Assembly: GCF_900091595.1 (NCBI RefSeq)
Contig: NZ_FMCW01000017.1
Span: 62,001 to 126,000 of the forward strand
Direction: 5' to 3'
DNA from: Micromonospora haikouensis
GTDB taxonomy: Bacteria > Actinomycetota > Actinomycetes > Mycobacteriales > Micromonosporaceae
Length of the DNA stretch: 64,000 bases
The number at the start of each line of letters is the position of its first letter. Positions within the stretch are counted from its first letter, which is position 1. The notes beneath the pieces are model-generated. The model worked only from the letters and a program-made list of their open reading frames with translations. It was not told where the DNA came from and did not search any database. Positions 33,708-42,430 of the stretch are shown here, piece by piece. A program made the position numbers and the translations under genes.

Positions 33708-33851
33708 ACCTTGATACCGGAACCCCGCCTCTCACACCCTGATCAACACACCCCTTGACCAGCCCCGCCACGCCCTAACTGAACGGCGTTGCCACTAGCA
33801 CCCCTACCAGACGACCAGCCACACAGATCAGAAACAGGCTATAACGACCTG

Positions 33852-34406
33852 ATGGAAACAAGGCCGACGCTCGTCGTCGTCAGCGGACCGTCGGGGGCGG
33901 GCAAGACGACACTCGCCCACCTGCTCGCCCGGCGGATCGGGTGCCCGGCGATCTGTCGGGACGAGATCAAGGAGGGCATGGTCCACGCGGCCGGCGACTT
34001 CGTCGCCGCACCGACCGACGAGCTGAGCCTCCGGACCCTGCCCACGTTCTTCGAGGTGCTGCGGCTGCTGTTGACCGCAGGCGTCACGACGGTCGCCGAG
34101 GCGGCCTTCCAGGACCGCCTCTGGCGCCCCGGCCTGCAGCCGTTGCTCGGGATCGCCGACGTCCGGGTGGTGCACTGCCGGGTCACCGCGCAGGCGGCCT
34201 TCGACCGCGTCCGGCGACGGCAGGACGAGAACGCGATCCGGCGGGCCCACGCCGACGCGTACCTCGGTGACCGGCAGACCCACGCCCTCGGCCACCGGGG
34301 CTTCCAACCCGTCCGGCTCGCCGTGCCCGAGATCGAGGTGGACACCAGCGACGGCTACCGCCCGGGGCTCGACGAGATCGCCGCCTTCGTGAACGCCGGC
34401 CGATGA
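33852..34406 (+). CDS. P-loop kinase (AAA_33 / zeta-toxin-like)
   Basis: 184 residues from ATG 33852 (METRPTLVVVSG); the upstream in-frame ATG at 33789 lacks support. The Walker A is SGPSGAGKTTLAHLLA. Later motifs ICRDEIKEGM and VAEAAFQDRLWRP (possible Walker B or substrate site) and a LID-like RVRRRQDE region with several Arg fit small kinases that phosphorylate small molecules or nucleotides, such as chloramphenicol phosphotransferase-like or gluconokinase-like enzymes. The substrate is unknown. It lies alone just beyond the mobile-element scar, so it may have come with it. Confidence 0.8.
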   Translation: METRPTLVVVSGPSGAGKTTLAHLLARRIGCPAICRDEIKEGMVHAAGDFVAAPTDELSLRTLPTFFEVLRLLLTAGVTTVAEAAFQDRLWRPGLQPLLGIADVRVVHCRVTAQAAFDRVRRRQDENAIRRAHADAYLGDRQTHALGHRGFQPVRLAVPEIEVDTSDGYRPGLDEIAAFVNAGR

Positions 34407-34440
34407 GGCGCTGCCGCCCGCACGCCGCACGGAGGGAACG

Positions 34441-35409
34441 TCACGGGTCGATGAGCCCCTCGGCCAGCAGATCGCCCCACAGGGCGTCGGGCACCGGCGT
34501 GGCGGCGAGCTGCACGTTGCGGTCGACCTGTTCGGCGTTGCCCGCGCCGAACAGCACGGAGACGACGGCGGGATGCCGCGCCACGAAGGCCATGGCCGCC
34601 TGCGGCAGGCTCACCCCGTGTGCGCGGCACACCTGCGCGATCCGCACCGCCCTGGCGTACGTCGCGTCCGGCACCGGCCCGTAGTCGTACGTCCGTCCCG
34701 GTGGCTCGGTGGCGAGGATGCCGCTGTTGAAGACCCCGGCGGCGAGCACACCGACCGCCCGTTCCCGGCACCGGGGCAGCAGCGTACGCGCCGCCGACTG
34801 GTCGAGCAGGGTGTAACGGCCGGCGAGCATCACGGCGTCGATGTCGGTGTCGGTGACGAACCGCTCCAGCATCTGCCACTGGTTCATCCCGACGCCGATC
34901 GCGCCCACCACGCCCTGGTCGCGCAGCTCGTGCAGGGCCGGGTACGCCTCGTCGACCGCCTGCCGCCAGTGCTCGTCCGGGTCGTGGATCAGCACGACGT
35001 CCACCCGGTCGAGGCCCAGCCGGGCGAGGCTGGACTCCAGCGACCGGCGCACCCCGTCGGCGCTGAAGTCCCAGCGGCGCGCGTGGTCGGCGGGAACGTC
35101 GAACCCGCCGGCTTCGTCGCGCAGATGCGCGGTCTGCGGCGACGGCACCAGGATCCGGCCGACCTTCGTGGAGACCGTGAACTCCGCGCGGGGCCGGCCC
35201 GCCAGCGCCGCGCCGAGCCGGCGCTCCGACAGGCCGAGGCCGTAGTGCGGGGCGGTGTCGTAGTAGCGGATGCCGGCATGCCACGCGGCCTCGACCGCCC
35301 GACGGGCCGTGTCGTCGTCGACCGCCCGGTACAGGTTGCCGATCCCGGCCGCGCCGAACCCCACTGTCGTGACCGGGGCCGACGAGCGCCCCAGGCGGGT
35401 GGTCCTCAT
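34441..35409 (-). CDS. Aldo-keto reductase (L-fucose/D-threo-aldose 1-dehydrogenase-like)
   Basis: 322 residues from ATG 35409. Family marks of AKRs: GFGAAGIGNLYRAVDDDTA, IRYYDTAPHYGLGLSERRLG (catalytic Asp and Tyr), STKVGR (catalytic Lys), VLIHDPDEHW (His of the tetrad) and a C-terminal NAD(P)-binding SVLFGAGNAEQVDRNV. The subtype resembles D-threo-aldose 1-dehydrogenases that oxidise L-fucose or related sugars to the lactone. It is coupled by ATGA to the upstream SDR gene, suggesting consecutive steps of a sugar catabolic route. The substrate is inferred from subtype. Confidence 0.85.
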   Translation of the reverse strand: MRTTRLGRSSAPVTTVGFGAAGIGNLYRAVDDDTARRAVEAAWHAGIRYYDTAPHYGLGLSERRLGAALAGRPRAEFTVSTKVGRILVPSPQTAHLRDEAGGFDVPADHARRWDFSADGVRRSLESSLARLGLDRVDVVLIHDPDEHWRQAVDEAYPALHELRDQGVVGAIGVGMNQWQMLERFVTDTDIDAVMLAGRYTLLDQSAARTLLPRCRERAVGVLAAGVFNSGILATEPPGRTYDYGPVPDATYARAVRIAQVCRAHGVSLPQAAMAFVARHPAVVSVLFGAGNAEQVDRNVQLAATPVPDALWGDLLAEGLIDP

Positions 35410-36215
35410 GACGTCTCCTCGTTGCCGGGTCGGGGGTGGGTGCTCGGCGGGGGGCCTCCGGCGGCGGCCGGCCGGACGCGCAGGCCGTGCACGCCGCCGT
35501 CGACGGCGAGCACGGTCCCGGTGGTGGAGGCGGCCAGCGGGCTGGCCAGGTAGGCGATCGCGGCGGCGACCTCGTCGGCGGCGACCAGCCGGCCCATGGG
35601 CTGGCGGGCCCGCAGTGCGACGAGCTCGGCGGCCGGGTCGGCGGCCGAGTCGAGCAGCCGGCGCACCCAGGGGGTGTCGGCGGTGCCCGGGTTGACGCAG
35701 TTGACCCTGATCCCCTCCGCGACGTGGTCGGCGGCCATGGCGAGGGTCAACGCCTGCACGGCGCCCTTCGTGGCGCTGTAGAGCGCCCGGTCGGGCAGAC
35801 CCACGGTCGCCGCGATGGAGCAGGTGTTGACGACGGCCGCGCAGGCGGAGGCCCGCAGGTGGGGCAGGGCCGCCCGGGTGACCCGGACGATGCCCACCAC
35901 GTTGACGTCGAAGACCCGGTGCCACTCGTCGGACGGATTCGCCTCGACGGACCCCTGCGCGCCGACGCCGGCGTTGTTGACCAGGATGTCGATGCCGCCG
36001 AGGTGGTGGGCCGCGGCGGCGACGGCCTCGGTCACCGACGTGTCGCTCGTGACGTCGCAGCGCAGGCCGTGCAGCGGGGCCGGCACCCCGAACGGGTCCA
36101 GGTCGAGGCAGGCGACGGCCGCCCCCCGCCCGGCGAGCATGCGGGCGGTGGCCAGGCCGATGCCGGAGGCACCGCCGGTCACCACGGCGGTCAGTCCGGT
36201 GAACTCGCCGGTCAT
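35406..36215 (-). CDS. Short-chain dehydrogenase/reductase
   Basis: 269 residues from ATG 36215 (MTGEFTGLTAVVTG). Classical SDR marks: TGGASGIG cofactor loop, acidic CLDLD at the end of strand 2 (NAD preference), NNAG, catalytic Ser in NTCSIAATVG, YSATK, and NPGTADTPW. The C-terminal VDGGVHGLRVRP completes the fold. With the coupled aldo-keto reductase it may act in L-fucose or rhamnose type sugar oxidation, for example as a 2-keto-3-deoxy-fuconate dehydrogenase. No lactonase or dehydratase for such a pathway lies beside it in the window. Confidence 0.88.
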   Translation of the reverse strand: MTGEFTGLTAVVTGGASGIGLATARMLAGRGAAVACLDLDPFGVPAPLHGLRCDVTSDTSVTEAVAAAAHHLGGIDILVNNAGVGAQGSVEANPSDEWHRVFDVNVVGIVRVTRAALPHLRASACAAVVNTCSIAATVGLPDRALYSATKGAVQALTLAMAADHVAEGIRVNCVNPGTADTPWVRRLLDSAADPAAELVALRARQPMGRLVAADEVAAAIAYLASPLAASTTGTVLAVDGGVHGLRVRPAAAGGPPPSTHPRPGNEETS

Positions 36216-36389
36216 GACTCTCCCCACTCGGTCCGGACGCGGCCGTCCCGGCCGGCGTGGTCGCTCATCGTCTCCTGTCGAAGCATCGCACCGAAACCCC
36301 GGCGCCGCAGTCACCACCGGTCGCCCATTTCCCATGACCCAGGGGGGTTATCGTGGTGACGCCCTCCCCCACCAGCGACGGAGACCCCA

Positions 36390-37394
36390 GTGTCCCTGCA
36401 CAAGCTCGGCTTCCTCACGATCGGCCTCTTCGACGAGGCGGATCCCCTGGCGGGCCACGAGGCGACGCTGAGCCTCATCGAGCTCGGCGAGCAGCTCGGC
36501 TTCGACAGCGCCTGGGTGCGCCACCGCCACCTCCAGTTCGGCATCTCCTCGCCGGTGGCCGTGCTGGCGGCCGCCACGCAGCGCACCCGCCGCATCGAGC
36601 TCGGCACCGCGGTCATCCCGCTCGGCTGGGAGAACCCGCTCCGCCTCGCGGAGGACCTGGCCACGGTGGACGTCCTCTCCGGCGGCCGGTTGAACCCGGG
36701 GGTCAGCGTGGGCCCGCCGATGCACTACGACCGGGTGCGGCACGCACTGTATCCGGACACCGGCGACGCCGAGGACTTCGGCCACACCCGGGTCCGTCGG
36801 CTGCTCGACCTCGTACGCGGGGAGCCGGCCAGCGACCTCGACGGCGTCGAGGGATTCGAGGCGTACTCCCGCCGGGTGCAGCCGTACTCCCCCGGCCTGA
36901 TCCACCGGATGTGGTACGGCGCCGGCAGCCTCCGGTCGGCGCGCTGGGCCGGCGAGCAGGGCATGAACCTGCTGACCAGCAGCGTGGTCAAGGCCGAGGA
37001 GGCCACCGAATTCGACGACATCCAGCTCGCGCACATCCGCGCGTACCGCGCCCACCACCCGGCCGGGCCCGCCGCCCGGGTGTCGCAGGGGCTGGTGGTC
37101 ATTCCCACCGACAGCGCCACCGCCGAGCAGCGCGCCCGCTACGAGGAGTATGTCCGTCGGCGCACCCCTCGGACGGCGGCGCCGCAGGGGCCGCAGCGGA
37201 TGGTGTTCGCCCGCGACCTGATCGGGCCGTCCGACCGGATCGCCGAGGAACTGACCGCCCTCGCCGCGTTCCGGGAGGTCGACGAGGTGGCCTTCGCCCT
37301 GCCCTTCACCTTCGACCACGCCGACTACGTGCAGCTGCTCACCGACATCGCGACCCGGCTGGGCCCCCTGCTCGGCTGGCGCCCGGCACGCTGA
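36390..37394 (+). CDS. Luciferase-like flavin-dependent monooxygenase (LLM class)
   Basis: 334 residues from GTG 36390. The fold is a TIM barrel of the bacterial luciferase type: FLTIGLFDEADPLAGHE, LGFDSAWVRHRHLQFGISSP, RRIELGTAVIPLGWENPLRLAEDLATVDVLSGGRLNPGVSVG and GEQGMNLLTSSV. The reaction needs reduced FMN or F420, and the substrate cannot be read from sequence. It is divergent from the SDR gene across 174 bases, in which I see no clear operator. Confidence 0.88.
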   Translation: MSLHKLGFLTIGLFDEADPLAGHEATLSLIELGEQLGFDSAWVRHRHLQFGISSPVAVLAAATQRTRRIELGTAVIPLGWENPLRLAEDLATVDVLSGGRLNPGVSVGPPMHYDRVRHALYPDTGDAEDFGHTRVRRLLDLVRGEPASDLDGVEGFEAYSRRVQPYSPGLIHRMWYGAGSLRSARWAGEQGMNLLTSSVVKAEEATEFDDIQLAHIRAYRAHHPAGPAARVSQGLVVIPTDSATAEQRARYEEYVRRRTPRTAAPQGPQRMVFARDLIGPSDRIAEELTALAAFREVDEVAFALPFTFDHADYVQLLTDIATRLGPLLGWRPAR

Positions 37395-37422
37395 CCCCGC
37401 CCGCCGGGAAGCACCGGACGGC

Positions 37423-38367
37423 CTAGAGCGGGAAGCGGCCCTGCCGCCACTGCCAGTGACGCCCGGCCGTCAGGTGGTCGACGACCGCCCGCTGGAGCGC
37501 GGTGCGGCGCGGCAGCCGGTCCAGCGGCGTGGTCAGGGTGCGGAACACGAACCGCAGCACCTCGACGTCGGCGTCGAGCCCTTCCGGCTCCTCGTAGGGT
37601 TCCAGCTCGAACCTCCGCTGGAACCGCACGATGTTGGAGCTCTCGGGCAGGTATTCCCGCAGCTGCGGGTCGAGCAGCCACGAGCCGCAGGCGAACGCCG
37701 TGTAGCGCTCGTCGGGGAAGTGGCGCGGGAAGAATCCGCGGGCCTCGTCGAGCGACGCCGCGACCGCCTCCGGGGTCAACGGCCCCGAGTCGGGGATGTG
37801 CAGGCCGATCGCGCCGTCGCCCCGGTGGTGCTGCAACCGGCCCAGCTCGTAGAGGCCGCCGCGCACGTGCAGCGTCAGCCAGCTCTGCATCACCGGCCAG
37901 CCCTCGCCGCGCATCCGCCGGTCGACCGCGAGGTTGCGGCCCAGGTCCGCGAGGGTCGTCCACGACACGGCGTCGGCGATGCCGTGGTCGCGGTGGTAGC
38001 CCCTGACGACGTCGACCAGCGCCAGGTAGGCGTAGCCGTAGAGGTGCCGCCAGGCGGGACCCCGGTCGCGGGGCAGCGCCGGGCCGGGCGACAGCCAGCC
38101 GTGCCCCCCGAGATCTGCGCGGACCAGGGCGGTCGAGCGGTCGAGCAGCCAGCGCAGCTCGGGTGTCCACAGCGGAGAGCCGGCGTCCGGCCAGCCGGCC
38201 ATGATCTCGGCGGCGTCGTCCGGGGGCACCGCGAGCCGGTCGAGGATCGCGGGCGCGTCGGCCCTGGCGGGCAGCGGAGCCGACGGCCCGTCCCCGGCGA
38301 GCCGGTGCACGCGCTCGACGTCCTCGACGGGCACCCCGAGCCGGGCGGCGATGGCGGCGAAATCCAC
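37423..38367 (-). CDS. N-acyltransferase-like protein (NAT_N / GNAT-like C-terminal)
   Basis: 314 residues from GTG 38367 (VDFAAIAARLGVPVED). The N-terminal half is helical (DRLAVPPDDAAEIM, SPLWTPELRWLLDR) and the C-terminal half is beta-rich, with LTLHVRGGLYELGRLQHH, GAIGLHIPDSGPLTPEAVAAS and FACGSWLLDPQLREYLPESS. These patterns match actinobacterial two-domain proteins with an acyltransferase-like N-domain and a GNAT-like C-domain of unknown acceptor. It is convergent with the LLM gene, 28 bases between stops. No signal peptide. Confidence 0.8.
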   Translation of the reverse strand: MDFAAIAARLGVPVEDVERVHRLAGDGPSAPLPARADAPAILDRLAVPPDDAAEIMAGWPDAGSPLWTPELRWLLDRSTALVRADLGGHGWLSPGPALPRDRGPAWRHLYGYAYLALVDVVRGYHRDHGIADAVSWTTLADLGRNLAVDRRMRGEGWPVMQSWLTLHVRGGLYELGRLQHHRGDGAIGLHIPDSGPLTPEAVAASLDEARGFFPRHFPDERYTAFACGSWLLDPQLREYLPESSNIVRFQRRFELEPYEEPEGLDADVEVLRFVFRTLTTPLDRLPRRTALQRAVVDHLTAGRHWQWRQGRFPL

Positions 38368-38545
38368 GCCGACGACGCTACCGGCCGCCGGGCCGCCGCG
38401 ACAGGCCGGCGACCTCGGCCGCCTCGGTTGGACCGCTCGGTTCGGCTGGCCTCGGTTGGGCCGCCTCGGTCCGGCCGACCTCGCCGCGCTGGCCCGGTGC
38501 GGGCGGGAGCACGAACAGGGGGCGGCGGACCGGGGCACGGGCCGG

Positions 38546-38998
38546 TCAGCGGCGGTGCTGCGCCGCCGGGTCGAAGCGGGCGACGAACCGCCGCTGCCAC
38601 GGCGTCTCCACGGCCTGGGGCAGGTAGTGCGCGCGGACGTAGGCGACGGCCTCGACCGGGGGCACCCCGTCGAGGATCGCCAGGCACGACAGCCCCGTCC
38701 CGGTGCGCCCGAAGCCGCCCCCGCAGGCCAGCTCGACCCGCTGCGTACCGGCCCGGTCCAGCGCCTCGCGCAGGGCGGCCGCGAAGTCCACGCGGTCGGC
38801 CGGCAGCCAGAAGTCACGGCAGCGGACCCACCGGCTGTCCCACGGCACCGGCCCCGGCGGGGCGCCTACCAGGTAGACCCCGAACTGCGGCTCGGGCCCG
38901 TCCGGCAGCGGGTTCCGCAGGCCACGGCCACGCACCAGCCGTCCGGACGGCAGTCGCATGACGCCCGGCGCGCTCGGCTGCCAACCGGCTTCGGTCAT
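38546..38998 (-). CDS. Small protein with tyrosine-phosphatase P-loop
   Basis: 150 residues from ATG 38998 (MTEAGWQPSAPGVMRLPSGR). The motif ACGGGFGRTGT is a Cys-x5-Arg phosphatase loop, and WDSRWVRCRDFWLPAD upstream could contain the general-acid Asp. Residues after the loop (LAILDGVPPVEAVAYVRAHY) match the helix that follows in dual-specificity phosphatases. Related actinobacterial proteins are annotated as protein-tyrosine phosphatase-like. It stands 24 bases downstream of the repeat-protein gene's stop in the same direction. Confidence 0.8.
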   Translation of the reverse strand: MTEAGWQPSAPGVMRLPSGRLVRGRGLRNPLPDGPEPQFGVYLVGAPPGPVPWDSRWVRCRDFWLPADRVDFAAALREALDRAGTQRVELACGGGFGRTGTGLSCLAILDGVPPVEAVAYVRAHYLPQAVETPWQRRFVARFDPAAQHRR

Positions 38999-39023
38999 CG
39001 CCACACCTTCCCCACCGCCGCCG

Positions 39024-39944
39024 TCAGCGCCGGGCACCGCCCGGTCGACGCCGGTCGCCGCCAGCGGCCCGGTGGCCGACGCGGGGAGCCTGCACCACCG
39101 GGGAGTTGCCCCGCCCGGGGCGGGGGCTTCGCGCCGCGTCGGCGACCATCTCGTCGGGGTCGTCACGGAGCGCCTGCCGGATGTGCGGCGGGACCAGCTC
39201 CGACGTCGCCACCGCCATCCGCACCTGCACCGACCGGTCGTCGACCAGGTGCCGCAGGTCCGCCTCCGTCAGCTCGACCGCGAGCACCAACGCGACGCGC
39301 ACGTCCGCCACGGGGTCCCGGGCGAGCGCGCCACGCTGGGCGGTGCTGGTCCGCGGGTTGCGGGCGAGCCCCCGGCGTACGCGCGCGGTGCGGTCGGCCA
39401 GCAGGGCGGTGATCACCTCGGGGTCGTGGGTGTGGGTGGCGAGACGTTCCCGCACCTCGGGGGAGACGTCGTCGACCAGCCGCGCGGCCAGGTCGGGCTC
39501 CAGTTCGCGCGACTCGGCGAGGAGACCGCGAAGCTCCTTGTCGTGGGCCTGCGCCATCACCCGGCGAACCGACTCGTCGCAGGCCGGATTGCCGGCGACC
39601 GCCCAGCGGACCCACCGGTCGGCGTCCTTGACCAGCCGCACCAGGTTGCCGACCGAGGCCGAGGGGTTCCTCGCCACGGCCTCCCTGACCTGACGGTCGT
39701 GGTCCCGGGCCAACGGCCGCAGCGCCTGGGCGGGCGCGTCGGTGCGGCCCGCGACCGCCCTGCGGACCAGGGGCGACGGGTCGGCCGCCAGGTCGATGAG
39801 GGTCAGCTGGGGCGTCTCGGGGTGCTGGGCGAGGGCGAGCCGCGCCTCGGCGCTGTCACCGTCCGCGCCGTCCGCGAGAGCGCCCGACCCACTGCGGCGG
39901 TGGGGCCCGCCGACGTCCCCCTGGTTTGCCATGGGCGCCATCAT
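39024..39944 (-). CDS. HEAT / variant-leucine-rich repeat protein
   Basis: About 306 residues from ATG 39944 (ATG 39941 and 39932 are alternatives). After a 25-residue disordered head, residues 30-270 are helical repeats of about 24 residues with the pattern DPSPLVRRAVAGR, DHDRQVREAVARN, DADRWVRWAVAGN, DVSPEVRERLATH, DRTARVRRGLARN, DPVADVRVALVLA. This is the variant leucine-rich repeat (HEAT-like) layout, a protein-interaction solenoid. The C-terminal 45 residues are Pro/Arg/Gly-rich. It follows the M48 protease gene by 53 bases in the same direction. Confidence 0.85.
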   Translation of the reverse strand: MMAPMANQGDVGGPHRRSGSGALADGADGDSAEARLALAQHPETPQLTLIDLAADPSPLVRRAVAGRTDAPAQALRPLARDHDRQVREAVARNPSASVGNLVRLVKDADRWVRWAVAGNPACDESVRRVMAQAHDKELRGLLAESRELEPDLAARLVDDVSPEVRERLATHTHDPEVITALLADRTARVRRGLARNPRTSTAQRGALARDPVADVRVALVLAVELTEADLRHLVDDRSVQVRMAVATSELVPPHIRQALRDDPDEMVADAARSPRPGRGNSPVVQAPRVGHRAAGGDRRRPGGARR

Positions 39945-39997
39945 GTCACGGGCCCGTCCGGGTACGAAGTTCGTCGGCCGGGCGGCGGGCAGGCGCC

Positions 39998-41308
39998 TCA
40001 GTACCGGTCCCGGGTTCCCAGGAGGGCGTGGTGCGCGGCACGACGCCAGGGCTTGAGTTCGGTGTCGATCGCGGCCCAGCGGGTGTCGTCGACGCAAAGG
40101 GCCCCGTCGACGTCGGGCAGGGCCTCGATCAGGCGCATCCGCTGGTCCTCGCTCGGGTGGGTGCTCCACAGGTCGGTGGCCCGCCGGCTGACCTGACGGG
40201 CCAGCGGCAGCTGGACGGCCAGGCGCTGCCGGGCCTCGGCCGCCAGCTCCTCGAGCTGTTCACCGTCGATGCGGGGCGCCAGATGCCACAGGTCCCGCCA
40301 GATCCGGTCGGCGAGCAGCACCGTCTCCGACGAGCGGAGGAAGGGCGCGGTGCCGGCGACCCGGCGGGCGACCAGATCGGCCCGGTACTCGGCGCGGCGG
40401 CTGTCGGGCATCGCGACGCTGTCGACGAGCAGCTGCACGGTCGCGCCGACGACATTGACCAGGGCGATGGTCCCGTGGACGGCCATCCCGAGGAGGACGA
40501 CCAGGCCACTCTGCCGTTCGGCCAGCGAGTCCGCCGTGCCGAGGGCCCGCCGCCACGGGTTCCGCCCACCGGTGGCCGCCACCGCCCGGGCGCCGAACGT
40601 CCTCGCCGGCAGCGTCCACCGCACCCGCAACGGGTCGCCGTTGGCGAGGTGACCCAGTTCGTGGGCCAGGACCGAGACGCGGGCGGCCCGCGGCAGCATC
40701 ACCCAGAGGGGGATGCCGATGACGAGCACCGACCGCTGGCGCCACCCCAGCTGGGCGACTGCGGCGTTGATGCTCAGGTCGGCGCAGATCACGTCAGGGA
40801 CCGGCGTTCCGGCGGCCTCGGCGACCTCGCGCACCAGCCGGTGCAGCTCGGGGGCCGCGCGCTCGGTGATCAGGCCGTGCCTGGGCACCCGCCCGAACGC
40901 GGGCTTGACCAGCAGCAGGACGAGCACGGCGGGGATCGCCAGGACCAGCCGGATCCCCGGCGACAGACCGCTGGCGACCACGAGCCAGCCGAGGTAGCCC
41001 AGCGCGGCCACCCCGAGCAGGGCCAGCACCACGGAGACCGCCAACAGCCAGACCTCACCGGTCGACGCACCGGCCTCGCGCCCCTGCGGGTCGGCCAGCA
41101 GCTGCTCGTGCGTCGATCGGTCGAGCTTGAGCCCGCGCCGGAATCCCCATCGGCCGATCGTCCTGGTGCCGCGCCAGGGAGCCAGGGCGACGTCGTACAC
41201 CTCCAGGTTCCACCGGCAGGCGAGGCACCAGGGAACCGTGCCCACCTGCGGCGGAACCAGGTCGTGGGCACAGGACGGACACCTGCTCGGCGTCCTCGTC
41301 GTCGGCAC
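39998..41308 (-). CDS. M48-family membrane zinc metalloprotease
   Basis: 436 residues from GTG 41308. An N-terminal zinc ribbon (CPSC and CLAC pairs, about residues 12-35) precedes two membrane segments (VWLLAVSVVLALLGVAALGY; IRLVLAIPAVLVLLLV). The catalytic motif is VLAHELGHLANGD (HExxH), with the third ligand probably in RRAEYRADLVARR. Further hydrophobic stretches (LVVLLGMAVHGTIALVNVVG) fit Ste24/HtpX-like proteases. The C-terminal half has THPSEDQRM, common in the family. Likely membrane-protein quality control. Confidence 0.9.
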   Translation of the reverse strand: MPTTRTPSRCPSCAHDLVPPQVGTVPWCLACRWNLEVYDVALAPWRGTRTIGRWGFRRGLKLDRSTHEQLLADPQGREAGASTGEVWLLAVSVVLALLGVAALGYLGWLVVASGLSPGIRLVLAIPAVLVLLLVKPAFGRVPRHGLITERAAPELHRLVREVAEAAGTPVPDVICADLSINAAVAQLGWRQRSVLVIGIPLWVMLPRAARVSVLAHELGHLANGDPLRVRWTLPARTFGARAVAATGGRNPWRRALGTADSLAERQSGLVVLLGMAVHGTIALVNVVGATVQLLVDSVAMPDSRRAEYRADLVARRVAGTAPFLRSSETVLLADRIWRDLWHLAPRIDGEQLEELAAEARQRLAVQLPLARQVSRRATDLWSTHPSEDQRMRLIEALPDVDGALCVDDTRWAAIDTELKPWRRAAHHALLGTRDRY

Positions 41309-41419
41309 GACGCCGGATTCTATAGCGCGGCGCCTGCGGATCCAGGCGTGGCGATCAGACGGGTCGCGACGGGTGGCCCACCGTGGCCGGCGGCCACCAT
41401 CCACTGTGGCGCGCCGGCG

Positions 41420-41820
41420 TCACGCCGGTTGGCCCCAGACGACGGCGACGCTGTTCGGGTCGGTCGGGCTGTAGCGGACCGCCACCGTGCCGCCGGGTCG
41501 GAGTTGACCGAGGTACACCGGCGGCACGAGGCCGGTGTGCGTGGCGGGGAACGGCGGCCGGTCGGCGGGGGTGACCATGAGCTGGATCTCGACGAGGGGG
41601 GCGTGGTTGACGTACCCCCCGGTCTGGCGGAGCCCGACGATCGTGGCCGTCGCCGGCGTGCCGGTCGTGGCGAGGTGGGCGGTCGCCTGCTGACCGGCCA
41701 GTTGCTGGCGCATCTGCTGCATGGCGGCCAGCCCCTGGCGCAGTTGGGCCCCGGGTCGTAGGTGCGGTCGATCTCGTCGGCCTGGCGGCGCAGGTCCCGC
41801 AGCGAGCTGAGGAATCCCAT
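41420..41820 (-). pseudogene. Small conserved protein gene with one-base frameshift
   Basis: From ATG 41820 the product reads MGFLSSLRDLRRQADEIDRT then YDPG, after which sense continues only in the next frame: AQLRQGLAAMQQMRQQL, ATTGTPATATIVGLRQTGGY, PPVYLGQLRPGGTVAVRYSP, ending at 41420. The 401-base length is one short of a multiple of three. The shift falls in the C/G run at 41745-41754, where one more base would restore a 133-residue protein of a family common in actinobacteria (helical head, beta-rich tail). It starts 2 bases after the stop of the next gene upstream. Sequencing error or real mutation cannot be told apart here. Confidence 0.75.
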
Positions 41821-41822
41821 GG

Positions 41823-42248
41823 TCAGACCTGCGCTTCCTGGTAGAGCCGACCGAAGTGGGTGGCGAGCTGCATGTCGCCCCGCATCCGGGCGTTCCACCC
41901 GGCGACGGCCGCCGGCCAGGCGGCCGGGTCGACGCCGAGGGTGGCGGCGTACCGGGCCATGCCGGCCTCGTCGAGGCCGCGGGTGGCGGCGGCCTTCGAC
42001 GCCCGGGCGTACAGCTCCAGGCCGACCCCCTCGATCGGGGTGAGGCGCGGGTCGCCCGGCGGCACGTCGGCCGGCTGCGGCACCGCCACGTTGCCGTAGC
42101 CGGCGACGCCACCGCCGTAGCCGGGGCCGAAGCCGCCGGCGGCCTGGGCCTGGCTGGCCTGCTGCTGCAGGGCGCGGGCCTCGGAGATCATCGCGGGGGC
42201 CGCCTCGACGACGTTCCGCATGTCCTTGAGCTGCTTGAACAGTCCCAT
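41823..42248 (-). CDS. Small conserved hypothetical protein
   Basis: 141 residues from ATG 42248, with GGAAGGAACC just upstream. The head MGLFKQLKDMRNVVEAAPAM is a recognisable start of uncharacterised actinobacterial proteins that occur in pairs with the MGFL-type protein following here. A Gln/Gly/Tyr-rich middle (GGFGPGYGGGVAGYGNVAV) leads to a helical C-terminal domain (GVGLELYARASKAAATRG, YAATLGVDPAAWPAAVAGW). The function is unknown. A palindromic operator candidate lies about 80 bases upstream. Confidence 0.8.
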   Translation of the reverse strand: MGLFKQLKDMRNVVEAAPAMISEARALQQQASQAQAAGGFGPGYGGGVAGYGNVAVPQPADVPPGDPRLTPIEGVGLELYARASKAAATRGLDEAGMARYAATLGVDPAAWPAAVAGWNARMRGDMQLATHFGRLYQEAQV

Positions 42249-42325
42249 TGCCGGGTTCCTTCCCTCTCGGCGCCGGCGCGGTGCCGGCGGTGGAACCAGT
42301 TCACGCCACCGCGCGGCCCGACGCC

Positions 42326-42342
42326 TGAGTAGCCGCTACTCA
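42326..42342. promoter_or_regulatory. Perfect inverted repeat TGAGTAGC-C-GCTACTCA
   Basis: Two 8-base arms with a one-base centre, about 80 bases upstream of the small protein gene start at 42248. The symmetry and the TGAGTA/TACTCA half sites suggest binding by a dimeric regulator, such as a LuxR-type protein, or a promoter-associated motif. Confidence 0.5.
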
Positions 42343-42430
42343 TCCCCTGCCCAGGCCGTTGCTCAGCCGCCGGCCGGCGCACACCCCCTAGAGCGTCCTA
42401 GGACAGATTCGTCGGCGGGTGGCCGGCCGA

